This document shows positions 1 through 5,653 of a stretch of 6,782 nt of DNA, one piece after another. The DNA is from Victivallaceae bacterium (GTDB lineage Bacteria; Verrucomicrobiota; Lentisphaeria; Victivallales; Victivallaceae). The stretch lies in contig JAQUOK010000171.1 of assembly GCA_028717165.1 (NCBI GenBank), forward strand, positions 1-6,782, given 5' to 3'. The notes below the pieces were generated by a model, which did no database searches, was not told the DNA's origin, and saw nothing but the letters and a program-made list of their open reading frames with translations. The translations under genes and the position numbers were made by a program. The number at the start of each line of letters is the position of its first letter. Within the stretch, counting starts at the first letter, position 1.

Positions 1-683
1 TCAATATATTCCGCCTGGACTTCTTCCGCTTTTCGTCCGCCTGTTCCGGCGGCGGTTCCGCCAAGCGTTGCGACCTCTCCGGGATTGTGCGCCATGATCA
101 TATATTTGTGCCGGGCGTGAAAATCCTGAAGCCCTTTTAAGGAAGCGTCATTTTTCAGGTATTCCAGCCATCTGGAGTAAACCGCCACATGATCGATGAA
201 ACGGTCACGGATGCCCGAATCGTGAAGCCGGCCTTCCTCCTCCGCCGGAATAAGCGGAAAACGTTCAGTGAATGCCCGGGCAAAAATTCCGACACCCTTT
301 TTTTCGGGAATGCCTTTGGCGTTGAACACTTTTACTTTGAGTAATCCGGAACTGGGCGATTTACTTTTGAAAACAAAACCGCAAAGTTCTTCTTTTTCCA
401 GTTCGTCAAGTTTTTTAGCGCACCAGGTCTGCATTTTCGCGGTCAGGTCGATCCCGGTTCTGACCGTGACCAGACGGGGCGCTCCGGCATCCCCGGTCAA
501 ATGCATGGCTTCACGGGGAACCGGCAAACCGCATTCAACTTCGGGACAGACCGGCAGCCATTTCACGTATTTTCCCAGGACATCGGTCAGATAATGGTCC
601 TGTTTATGCTGGCCGTCATAACGGACGGGTTCCCCGAGCAGGCAGGAACTTATTCCAAGTTTTACAGTTGTTTTTTCCGGCAT
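1..683 (-). CDS. DUF523 + DUF1722 protein (YbgA/TudS-like), 3' end beyond window
   Basis: The minus-strand frame is open from ATG 683-681 to the left edge, giving 227 residues. GGAG (696-693) lies 9 nt upstream and an in-frame stop at 725-723 limits extension, so this start is well supported. Residues 8-120 or so match DUF523: SSCLLG around Cys14, VRYDG, VCPEVECGLP with Cys46 and Cys51, and SKSPSSG at 107-113. From about residue 155 the RFIDHVAVYSRW and FHARHKYMIMAHNP segments match DUF1722, as in E. coli YbgA. Members with both domains are usually a little over 300 residues, so roughly 90 C-terminal residues are missing. Some DUF523 proteins (TudS) are [4Fe-4S] thiouracil desulfidases; the role of the fused form is unsettled. 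Here Ser112 sits where YbgA and TudS have a cysteine (SPSCG), so desulfidase activity should not be assumed. No signal peptide or membrane segment is seen, so it is probably cytoplasmic. Confidence 0.9.
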   Translation of the reverse strand, partial: MPEKTTVKLGISSCLLGEPVRYDGQHKQDHYLTDVLGKYVKWLPVCPEVECGLPVPREAMHLTGDAGAPRLVTVRTGIDLTAKMQTWCAKKLDELEKEELCGFVFKSKSPSSGLLKVKVFNAKGIPEKKGVGIFARAFTERFPLIPAEEEGRLHDSGIRDRFIDHVAVYSRWLEYLKNDASLKGLQDFHARHKYMIMAHNPGEVATLGGTAAGTGGRKAEEVQAEYI

Positions 684-781
684 GGCAGAATTCTCCGCGT
701 AAATTAATAAAAGCCTCCAAGATTAATATTACTGTCCGTACCGCCAATGTGCAAGTTATAAAGGTAATTTGATCTTATAGG

Positions 782-827
782 AATTTGTTATTTTGCCAGA
801 ATCATTTTTTAAAAATTTGTTATTTTG
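782..827. repeat. 14-bp direct repeat, two copies 32 bp apart
   Basis: The 14-mer AATTTGTTATTTTG occurs at 782-795 and again at 814-827, exactly 32 bp (about three helical turns) apart, in an AT-rich stretch 100-145 bp upstream of the DUF523 gene start. Both copies face the same way, which suits a protein-binding site or promoter region for the minus-strand gene. On that strand -10-like hexamers TATAAG (779-774) and TATAAC (760-755) lie between the repeats and the gene, but neither has a convincing -35 partner. Function is inferred; low-complexity coincidence is possible. Confidence 0.45.
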
Positions 828-849
828 ACAGGACAAAAAGTGGTTTTGG

Positions 850-879
850 GTAGTGCCGAGAGCAGCCTTGCTCCGGCAC
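850..879 (+). repeat. REP-like hairpin, copy A (GTAG-headed)
   Basis: GTAG at 850-853 opens a 30-nt imperfect palindrome. GTGCCG (853-858) pairs with CGGCAC (874-879). A859 is a single bulge. GAGCA (860-864) pairs with TGCTC (869-873). The loop is GCCT (865-868). This is an 11-bp stem with one bulge. It is not followed by a T-run on the plus strand, so it is not an ordinary terminator. A GTAG head followed by an imperfect palindrome is the hallmark described for REP elements mobilised by RAYT (Y1-type) transposases. A second copy with the same architecture lies inverted at 913-942. That the element is a REP is inference, because no other copies or RAYT gene are in the window. Confidence 0.7.
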
Positions 880-912
880 AGAAAGCGTTAAAGGCGGATA
901 TAAACTTTGCCG

Positions 913-942
913 GTCACGGTGCGAGGCCGCACTCGTGACTAC
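913..942 (-). repeat. REP-like hairpin, copy B, inverted relative to copy A
   Basis: Read on the minus strand, GTAG (942-939) opens the same 30-nt fold as copy A. GTCACG (939-934) pairs with CGTGAC (918-913). A is bulged at 933. GTGCG (932-928) pairs with CGCAC (923-919). The loop is GCCT (927-924). Aligned without gaps, the copies match at 22 of 30 positions, and the eight differences form four compensated base pairs. Head, bulge and loop are invariant. A 33-bp spacer (880-912) separates the copies, giving a head-out inverted pair like a BIME. The structure is directly visible; mobility or a regulatory role is inferred. Confidence 0.7.
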
Positions 943-943
943 T

Positions 944-978
944 AAAATTCCCGGCGGAGCCGGTTAAGTTTAAGGCTC
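944..978 (-). terminator. weak candidate terminator after cmoB
   Basis: Just past the cmoB stop, the minus strand can form CCGGC (963-959), loop TCC, GCCGG (955-951), followed by GAATTTT. An alternative pairing of GAGCC (978-974) with GGCTC (961-957) competes with it. The T-run is only four bases, so rho-independent termination is plausible but weak. The plus strand also carries GGTTTTATT after the alternative hairpin. Confidence 0.3.
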
Positions 979-986
979 GGTTTTAT

Positions 987-1964
987 TCAGGCATTTGCCA
1001 GGATGATCGCCCGTAAGGGAGCGGGGTAGCCTTCGAAGCTTTTTTTCGGGTCGTCCGGGTGCAGATAATCTTTCAGCGATTCCCAGCGCATCCAGTCGGT
1101 AGTGCGCTGCTCCTCTACAGTCGTTTTATTGACGTCTACGGTACGGACGTTTTCGAAACCGAGTTTGCGGAGCCATTTTTCCAAAGCCGAAGTCGAAGGC
1201 AGAAACCAGACGTTACGCATTTTGGCGTAGCGCCCTTCCGGTACCAGAACGGTATTTTCATCACCCTCAACCACCAACGTTTCCAGCACCATTTCTCCTC
1301 CGGGCCGGAGCATGCCGCAAATTTCCAGCAGGTGGTCCATCGGCGACTTGCGGTGATACAGTACCCCCATTGAAAAAACCGTGTCGAAAACCCGCATCTG
1401 TTCCGGCATGTCCTCAAGCCCGAGCGGCAGCGCCCAAACCGAATCTTTTTTCAAAAAATGCCGCATCGCCCAGTATTGCATCACGAACACTTTGTACGGT
1501 TCTATCCCGACTGCCAGTTTCGCCCCGGCTCCGGCCATCCGCCAGGTATGGTAACCGCTGCCGCAGCCGATATCCAGAACCAGCCGGTCCTGCAGTGGAG
1601 CAATATGTTTTTCCAGACGCTGCCATTTCCAGTCGGAACGCCATTCGGTGTCTATTTTCATGCCGCAGATATCGAAAGGGCCTTTGCGCCACGGGCGAAG
1701 TTCCTGCATGCACGCATAAAGTTTTTTCCGGCAGGTCTCGTCGCAGTCTTCCGGTATTCCCGCCCGGATTGTGTCTCCCGCAATATCGACTGAAGAAAGA
1801 TTTATTTCCGGAAGCGCGTTTATCGCTTTAAGCCACATATCCAGATGACCGTGACTGCAGCCATCGATAATGGCTTGCGACTGTTTATAAAGCTTTCCGG
1901 CCCAGGGGGCGAGTGCGGTTTGCGCCGCAGTTTTTTCAAATCCTGCATAATCCGGACTAATCAT
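987..1964 (-). CDS. cmoB: tRNA U34 carboxymethyltransferase CmoB
   Basis: CmoB transfers the carboxymethyl group of carboxy-SAM to 5-hydroxyuridine at position 34 of tRNA, giving cmo5U, which widens wobble decoding. The 325-residue product is close to E. coli CmoB (323) and resembles it throughout: PWRKGPF near 91-97, IDTEWRSDWKW at 104-114, the SAM-fold motif LDIGCGSGYH at 130-139, FSMGVLYHR at 197-205, LETLVVEGDENTVLVP at 227-242 and EGYPAP at 311-316. Lys94, Tyr203 and Arg318 correspond to E. coli Lys91, Tyr200 and Arg315, reported to contact carboxy-SAM, all with a constant offset of 3. The ATG at 1964 is chosen over a GTG at 2006. It begins MI like the E. coli protein and overlaps the cmoA stop as ATGA, which suggests translational coupling; the longer form adds 14 unmatched residues. 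The gene ends in TGA at 989-987. It is a cytoplasmic enzyme acting directly after CmoA. Confidence 0.96.
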   Translation of the reverse strand: MISPDYAGFEKTAAQTALAPWAGKLYKQSQAIIDGCSHGHLDMWLKAINALPEINLSSVDIAGDTIRAGIPEDCDETCRKKLYACMQELRPWRKGPFDICGMKIDTEWRSDWKWQRLEKHIAPLQDRLVLDIGCGSGYHTWRMAGAGAKLAVGIEPYKVFVMQYWAMRHFLKKDSVWALPLGLEDMPEQMRVFDTVFSMGVLYHRKSPMDHLLEICGMLRPGGEMVLETLVVEGDENTVLVPEGRYAKMRNVWFLPSTSALEKWLRKLGFENVRTVDVNKTTVEEQRTTDWMRWESLKDYLHPDDPKKSFEGYPAPLRAIILANA

Positions 1965-2686
1965 TTGAAGGCCGCCATTGACATGAAGTTGAAACACTGA
2001 AACCACAATTCACAGCGCTTGAAGCCGATCTTTTCGAGTCGCGCAGTATGTTGCGGGATAGTATCCGGGATCAGGACATTCTCCAGGGCGGTACGTTTCT
2101 GCCGGATCTCCATTTCGGAATAACCGTTATGGGCTTTCCATGAATGGTAAATGTCCATGAACAGTTCGCTGTTGCGTTTTTCGGAAAAAGTAATTTTTTC
2201 CGACAGGATCAGCGCCGCGCCCGGCGGCATGCTGTCGTAAATGCGTTTCAATAACGGTTCCCGGTCTCCGGGCGGCAGAAACTGCAAGGTAAAATTCAGC
2301 GCCGTCAGCGAATTGTTCTGAAAATCGATATTGCGGATATCATCGAGAAGCAGTTCAACCGGAGCCATACCGTTATCCGAAGCGAGGATTTCCCGGCAGC
2401 TTTCGATCATGTCCGGGGAATTGTCAACAGCAATGATCTTAACGCCGGGAGCGCTGATCCGGGAGCGCATTGCCAGGGTTGTGGCGCCGAGCGAACAGCC
2501 GAGGTCATAGACATTGCTGTCAGGCCGGGCGAAACGTTCCGCAAACAGGCCGCTCATGATAATGACGTTTTCGTATCCCGGTACCGAACGTTTTATCATA
2601 TCCGGGAATACCGCGACGACTTTTTTGTCGAAACTGAAGTCTTCGACTTTTTTCTGCGGAATTGAAAAAATATTGTCTTTCGTCAT
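1961..2686 (-). CDS. cmoA: carboxy-SAM synthase CmoA
   Basis: CmoA makes carboxy-S-adenosyl-methionine from SAM and prephenate, releasing phenylpyruvate; CmoB uses the product on tRNA U34. The 241-residue protein (E. coli 247) is similar along its whole length: FDKKVVAVFPDMIKRSVPGY at 19-38, motif I VYDLGCSLGATT at 59-70, VDNSPDMI at 87-94, LNFTLQFLPP at 130-139, LSEKITF at 161-167, NGYSEMEI at 187-194, QKRTALENV at 196-204 and ELWFQCFNF at 226-234. Arg198 aligns with E. coli Arg199, which contacts the carboxyl group. The ATG at 2686 is preferred: AAGG (2697-2694) lies 7 nt upstream, and the N-terminus aligns with E. coli. A TTG at 2731 would add 15 unmatched residues. It is first in the cmoAB operon and its promoter should lie in the shared divergent region up to metX. 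Confidence 0.96.
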   Translation of the reverse strand: MTKDNIFSIPQKKVEDFSFDKKVVAVFPDMIKRSVPGYENVIIMSGLFAERFARPDSNVYDLGCSLGATTLAMRSRISAPGVKIIAVDNSPDMIESCREILASDNGMAPVELLLDDIRNIDFQNNSLTALNFTLQFLPPGDREPLLKRIYDSMPPGAALILSEKITFSEKRNSELFMDIYHSWKAHNGYSEMEIRQKRTALENVLIPDTIPQHTARLEKIGFKRCELWFQCFNFMSMAAFK

Positions 2687-2758
2687 TTTTCTGCCTTTGC
2701 GGGGTTGGCTGTCTATAAATGAATAAAGCAAATTACGCTTAAATTCAAGCTTTGCTAG

Positions 2759-2786
2759 TTGAAATTCATTAGAATTTAGCTAAATT
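2759..2786 (+). promoter_or_regulatory. candidate metX promoter
   Basis: TTGAAA (2759-2764) and TAAATT (2781-2786) are separated by 16 bp and lie about 40-60 bp upstream of the metX start. Matches to the sigma-70 consensus are 5/6 for the -35 and 4/6 for the -10. The -10 falls inside the right half of the 18-bp palindrome, so a protein bound there would occlude the promoter. In such AT-rich DNA this match is only suggestive. Confidence 0.3.
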
Positions 2787-2788
2787 CT
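2771..2788. promoter_or_regulatory. perfect 18-bp palindrome, operator candidate
   Basis: AGAATTTAGCTAAATTCT is its own reverse complement over all 18 bases, centred between 2779 and 2780, 34 bp before the metX start codon. There is no loop, so a DNA-binding site for a dimeric protein is more likely than an RNA hairpin. The flanking bases T2770 and T2789 break the symmetry. The bound protein is unknown. Confidence 0.5.
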
Positions 2789-2815
2789 TTTAGCGTTGAA
2801 TTTTAACAGGGAATA

Positions 2816-2830
2816 ATGTACCTTGAGTGA
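2816..2830 (+). other. possible 4-codon leader ORF overlapping the metX start
   Basis: ATG TAC CTT GAG TGA (2816-2830) encodes Met-Tyr-Leu-Glu and spans the TTG start of metX (2823-2825) in another frame. The same AGGGA (2808-2812) serves as the only Shine-Dalgarno candidate: it lies 3 nt before this ATG and 10 nt before the TTG. It could tune or couple metX initiation, or be chance. Nothing beyond position and start/stop codons supports it. Confidence 0.2.
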
Positions 2831-3971
2831 AAATACGGCCTATCTGGTAAAACCCCGGGATTTTCTGTTCGGCGAATCGGAGGACGACGCGCTGGAACTG
2901 GATTGCGGGAAGAAATTATATTCCGTAAATATCCGCTATGAAACCTACGGTGAACTTCTGCCGGACGGTTCCAACGCGGTACTGATCCTGCACGCCCTTT
3001 CCGGCGACGCCCATGTCTGCGGCAGGCACTCCCCGGACGACCGGAAACCCGGTTGGTGGGATGAGATGGTCGGCCCGGGAAAACCTATCGACACCGATAA
3101 ATATTTTGTCGTCTGCAGCAATGTCATCGGCGGCTGTTCCGGTTCCACGGGGCCGAGATCGCTAAATCCCCGAACCGGGAAAAGGTATAACATGGATTTC
3201 CCGGTAATCACCATGGCCGACATGGTTCGGGCCCAGAAGCGCCTGATGGAACACCTCAAAATAAAAAAATGGCTGAGTCTCGTCGGCGGTTCGATGGGCG
3301 GCATGCAGGCGCTTGAATGGGCGATCACTTATCCCGACCTGATGGAAAGCGTCATTCCGATCGCCACTACTGCGCGCCTGTCTCCGCAGGCGATCGCTTT
3401 TGACTGGGTCGGGCGGGAAGCAATCCTGACCGACACCAACTGGCGGGACGGGAATTATTCCGAAAACAGTGAACAGAAGGGACTGTCGATCGCACGCATG
3501 CTGGCGCATATTACTTATCTGAGCGATGAGTCAATGCACCACAAATTCGGGCGCGAACTCCAGGATACGGCAAGCTATTCTTTTGACTTCAAGCGTAATT
3601 TCGCAGTTGAAAGCTATCTGGAATATCAGGGCCGGCGTTTTACCGAACGCTTCGACGCCAACAGTTATTTGTATATTACGCGGGCAAACGATTATTTCGA
3701 TATTTCAGCCAAAGCCGGCGGCGAGCTGGCAAAAGCGCTGGAACCGGTCAAATGCCGTTTTCTGGTGGTATCCTTTTCCAGCGACTGGCTGTTTCCCGCC
3801 GCGCAGTCGGTGGAACTGGTGAAAGCCCTGCTGAAGAACCGGGCGGAAGTATCCTACTGCGACATAAAATCAAGCTATGGTCATGACGCGTTCCTCCTGG
3901 AAGCGGATACTCTGGGCAAAATGATTTCCGATTTTTTACGCAACCGGCTGGAGGCTGTCCGTGGTAGATAA
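2823..3971 (+). CDS. metX: homoserine O-acyltransferase MetX (probably acetyl)
   Basis: MetX acylates the hydroxyl of homoserine, activating it for sulfur incorporation in methionine synthesis. The 382-residue alpha/beta-hydrolase fold protein has the family signatures in order: LILHALSGDAH at 54-64, DRKPGWWDEMVGPGKPIDT at 73-91, SNVIGGCSGSTGP at 99-111, nucleophile elbow GGSMGGMQALEW at 155-166 with Ser157, HITYLSDESM at 229-238, Asp321 in SSDW and His354 in YGHDAFL. Ser157-Asp321-His354 form the catalytic triad. The SNVIGGC and GGSMGG wording resembles acetyl-CoA-using members more than the succinyl-CoA type (NNLGGC, GGSLGG), but specificity is inferred. The start is TTG: an in-frame TAA at 2814-2816 rules out extension and no ATG or GTG precedes the conserved YLVKPRDF. 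The Shine-Dalgarno AGGGA is 10 nt upstream. The gene is first in an operon with metW, overlapping it by 11 nt. Confidence 0.95.
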   Translation: MSENTAYLVKPRDFLFGESEDDALELDCGKKLYSVNIRYETYGELLPDGSNAVLILHALSGDAHVCGRHSPDDRKPGWWDEMVGPGKPIDTDKYFVVCSNVIGGCSGSTGPRSLNPRTGKRYNMDFPVITMADMVRAQKRLMEHLKIKKWLSLVGGSMGGMQALEWAITYPDLMESVIPIATTARLSPQAIAFDWVGREAILTDTNWRDGNYSENSEQKGLSIARMLAHITYLSDESMHHKFGRELQDTASYSFDFKRNFAVESYLEYQGRRFTERFDANSYLYITRANDYFDISAKAGGELAKALEPVKCRFLVVSFSSDWLFPAAQSVELVKALLKNRAEVSYCDIKSSYGHDAFLLEADTLGKMISDFLRNRLEAVRGR

Positions 3972-4596
3972 ACTTAAAAAACAGTTGGCGGCAAGGCCGG
4001 ATATCCTGGTGATGAATGAAATAATTCCGCCCGATTGCCGGGTTCTCGACCTCGGCTGCGGCAACGGCGCATTCCTGAAACTGCTTGAACAGGAAAAAAA
4101 TGTCCGGGGGCTCGGGATCGAGTTGTCGCAGGAAAAGATCATAGAATCCATCAATACCGGGATTTCAGTAGTGCACGGCGATTTGAACAATAATCTGGAT
4201 TTCGCCGATGATTTCAGTTTCGATTACGTCGTCGTCAGCAACACCCTGCAGGAAGTCGAACGTCCCGACCATCTGCTCCGGGAAGTTGTCCGCGTCGGGA
4301 AAAAGGCCGTCGTCAGTTTTATTAATTTCGGACATGTAAAAACCCGTGCGCAGCTGCTTCTGAAGGGCGCCATGCCGGAAACCGACAATCTGCCGCATCA
4401 CTGGTACAATACCCCGAATATTCACCTGGCGACGATCCGCGATTTCCGGGAATTATGCCGGTTGCTCGATATCAGGATCATAAAGGAAATTCCGCTGGGC
4501 AGCAACGGCAATCTGCCGGCGAAAATGTTTCCGAACCTCTTTGCCGCCAACTGCGTATTCGAGATCAGCAGTAACGGCTCCGGAATACAGGAATAA
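3961..4596 (+). CDS. metW: methionine biosynthesis protein MetW
   Basis: MetW is a small class I methyltransferase-fold protein that accompanies MetX in many bacteria and is needed for full homoserine acylation, probably as a MetX partner; no methyl acceptor is established. The 211-residue product has the SAM-binding motif RVLDLGCGNGAFL at 27-39, the acidic strand-2 motif GLGIEL at 50-55, SFDYVVVSNTLQEVERPDHLLREVVRVGK split across 86-114, FINFGH at 120-125 and the MetW-specific WYNTPNIH at 148-155, followed by an F/ELC segment near 162-166. Length matches the family (about 200). The GTG start at 3961 has GGAGG (3950-3954) 6 nt upstream, a strong site inside the end of metX. The 11-nt overlap with metX suggests translational coupling and a fixed ratio of the two proteins. 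The tail after about residue 203 looks unstructured. Confidence 0.93.
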   Translation: MVDKLKKQLAARPDILVMNEIIPPDCRVLDLGCGNGAFLKLLEQEKNVRGLGIELSQEKIIESINTGISVVHGDLNNNLDFADDFSFDYVVVSNTLQEVERPDHLLREVVRVGKKAVVSFINFGHVKTRAQLLLKGAMPETDNLPHHWYNTPNIHLATIRDFRELCRLLDIRIIKEIPLGSNGNLPAKMFPNLFAANCVFEISSNGSGIQE

Positions 4597-4653
4597 TCCG
4601 TACGGGGAAATTTTAAAAAATAAACAAACGTAACTATTTAAAGGAATTCTATT

Positions 4654-5625
4654 ATGCCTCTCATTGACATGCCTCTTGAAAAACTGAAAGATTACCAGGG
4701 ACTGAATCCCTGTCCGGCCGATTTTGATGAATTCTGGGACAAAGGACTTGAAGAAATGCGCCGGATTGATCCTGAAATCGAACTGGTTCCATCTGATTTT
4801 CAGGTTGACTTTGCCGAATGCTTCAATATGTTTTTTACCGGCGTCGGCGGCGCCCGGGTACATGCGAAACTGGTCCGCCCCAGAAACATAAGTTCCCCAC
4901 AACCGGCAATACTCCAGTTTCATGGCTATTCAGCAGACTGCGGCGACTGGCAAAGCAAGCTGGCATATGCGGCGCAGGGGTATACGGTTGCGGCATTGGA
5001 TTGTCGCGGCCAAGGCGGGTTTTCCGAAGATATCGGCGGCGTGAAAGGCTGGACTTTACGTGGGCATTTTATTCGCGGCCTGGACGACGCCCTGAAAGGC
5101 AACCCGGAAAAATTATTGTTCAGGAATATTTTCCTCGATACGGCGCAAATGGCGAAAATCGTCATGGAAATGCCGGGAGTCGATGAAAAACGTGTCGGCG
5201 CGATGGGCGGCAGCCAGGGCGGCGGTTTAACTCTGGTCTGCGCTTCGCTGGTCCCTGAAATAAAACTTGTTGCGCCCAATTTCCCGTTCCTGACTGATTA
5301 CCGCCGGGTCTGGGAAATGGATTTGGCTGTAGGGGCTTATGAGGAACTGCAGGTTTTCTTCCGCAAATTCGATCCGCAGCACAAGCGTGAAAATGAGATT
5401 TTTGAAATGCTCGGTTATATCGACATTCAAAACCTGACCAGACGCATCGGCGGCGAAGTCATGATGGCGGTTGGTTTAATGGATACGATCTGTCCGCCGT
5501 CCACGCAGTTTGCGGCCTATAACAAGATCAGGTCAAAGAAATCCCTGGAAATATATCCTGATTTCGGGCATGAAGGCCTGCCGGGCCAGGAGGATAAAAT
5601 TTTTCAGTTCATGAGAAAGCTGTAA
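4654..5625 (+). CDS. CE7-family acetyl esterase (acetyl xylan esterase / cephalosporin-C deacetylase type)
   Basis: This 323-residue alpha/beta-hydrolase matches carbohydrate esterase family 7, resembling Thermotoga maritima AxeA in length and motifs. The N-terminus has MPLEKLKDY and FDEFWDKGLEE (residues 6-35). Next come the oxyanion-region GY at 91-92, the CE7 RGQ motif at 118-120, GGSQGGG at 185-191 with nucleophile Ser187, GLMDTICPPST at 274-284 with Asp277, and GHEG at 305-308 with His306 and the adjacent Glu307. All diagnostic residues are present, so it should be active. CE7 enzymes remove acetyl groups from short xylo-oligosaccharides and also from cephalosporin C; the natural substrate here is unknown. 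There is no signal peptide, so it is cytoplasmic. AAGGA (4641-4645) sits 8 nt before the ATG. A 57-nt AT-rich gap after metW, without a clear terminator, leaves open either read-through or its own promoter. Confidence 0.93.
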   Translation: MPLIDMPLEKLKDYQGLNPCPADFDEFWDKGLEEMRRIDPEIELVPSDFQVDFAECFNMFFTGVGGARVHAKLVRPRNISSPQPAILQFHGYSADCGDWQSKLAYAAQGYTVAALDCRGQGGFSEDIGGVKGWTLRGHFIRGLDDALKGNPEKLLFRNIFLDTAQMAKIVMEMPGVDEKRVGAMGGSQGGGLTLVCASLVPEIKLVAPNFPFLTDYRRVWEMDLAVGAYEELQVFFRKFDPQHKRENEIFEMLGYIDIQNLTRRIGGEVMMAVGLMDTICPPSTQFAAYNKIRSKKSLEIYPDFGHEGLPGQEDKIFQFMRKL

Positions 5626-5650
5626 AATAAAACAACCGATTTTTCGGATA
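5626..5650 (-). terminator. candidate rho-independent terminator of thiC
   Basis: On the minus strand, CCGA (5647-5644), loop AAAA and TCGG (5639-5636) are followed by TTGTTTTATTTTAC. The stem is only 4 bp, but the T-rich tail is well placed just after the thiC stop (5656-5654). It also lies immediately after the convergent esterase gene, whose strand shows no T-run beyond the hairpin. Confidence 0.4.
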
Positions 5651-5653
5651 CAG

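Larger units (their letters stand above)
2741..2803. promoter_or_regulatory. AAATTC/GAATTT half-site array between cmoA and metX
   Basis: The 136-bp divergent gap is strongly AT-rich. AAATTC occurs at 2741-2746, 2762-2767 and 2782-2787, with starts 21 and 20 bp apart (about two helical turns). The inverted form GAATTT occurs at 2772-2777 and 2798-2803. TGAAATTCA at 2760-2768 is itself an odd-length palindrome. The layout suggests binding sites for a dimeric regulator that could control both cmoAB and metXW. It does not match the MetJ box (AGACGTCT) or the wider-spaced MetR site, and no SAM-riboswitch core is visible. The repeats are seen; the function is inferred, and AT bias could produce some of them. 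Confidence 0.4.

Noticed and set aside
268..707. Plus-strand open frames at the left end
   Set aside because: They overlap antisense the DUF523-DUF1722 gene, whose conserved motifs and ribosome-binding site are clear. Their translations are low-complexity shadows.
825..853. TTGACA (825-830) as a plus-strand promoter
   Set aside because: No -10 is found at 16-18 bp (GGGTAG region), and there is no plus-strand gene downstream before 2823.
1370..1831. A 153-residue plus-strand open frame inside cmoB
   Set aside because: It lies wholly antisense to the well-conserved cmoB, its translation matches nothing recognisable, and it has no ribosome-binding site. The same applies to other long antisense frames over cmoB, cmoA, metX, the esterase and thiC.
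1965..2006. Longer CmoB from GTG at 2006
   Set aside because: It adds 14 unmatched residues inside the conserved end of cmoA. ATG 1964 gives the family length and an ATGA overlap.
2687..2731. Longer CmoA from TTG at 2731
   Set aside because: It adds 15 residues with no match to the family, whereas ATG 2686 has a good ribosome-binding site and aligns with the E. coli N-terminus.
2687..2822. SAM or SAH riboswitch upstream of metX
   Set aside because: The region is AT-rich with a loop-less palindrome. No GC-rich multi-helix aptamer, kink-turn or expression-platform hairpin with a T-run is visible before the start codon.
4597..4620. Terminator after metW at the CCGTACGG palindrome
   Set aside because: The 8-bp palindrome has no loop, and the following AAATTTTAAAAAAT lacks a proper T-run, so it would not make an intrinsic terminator.
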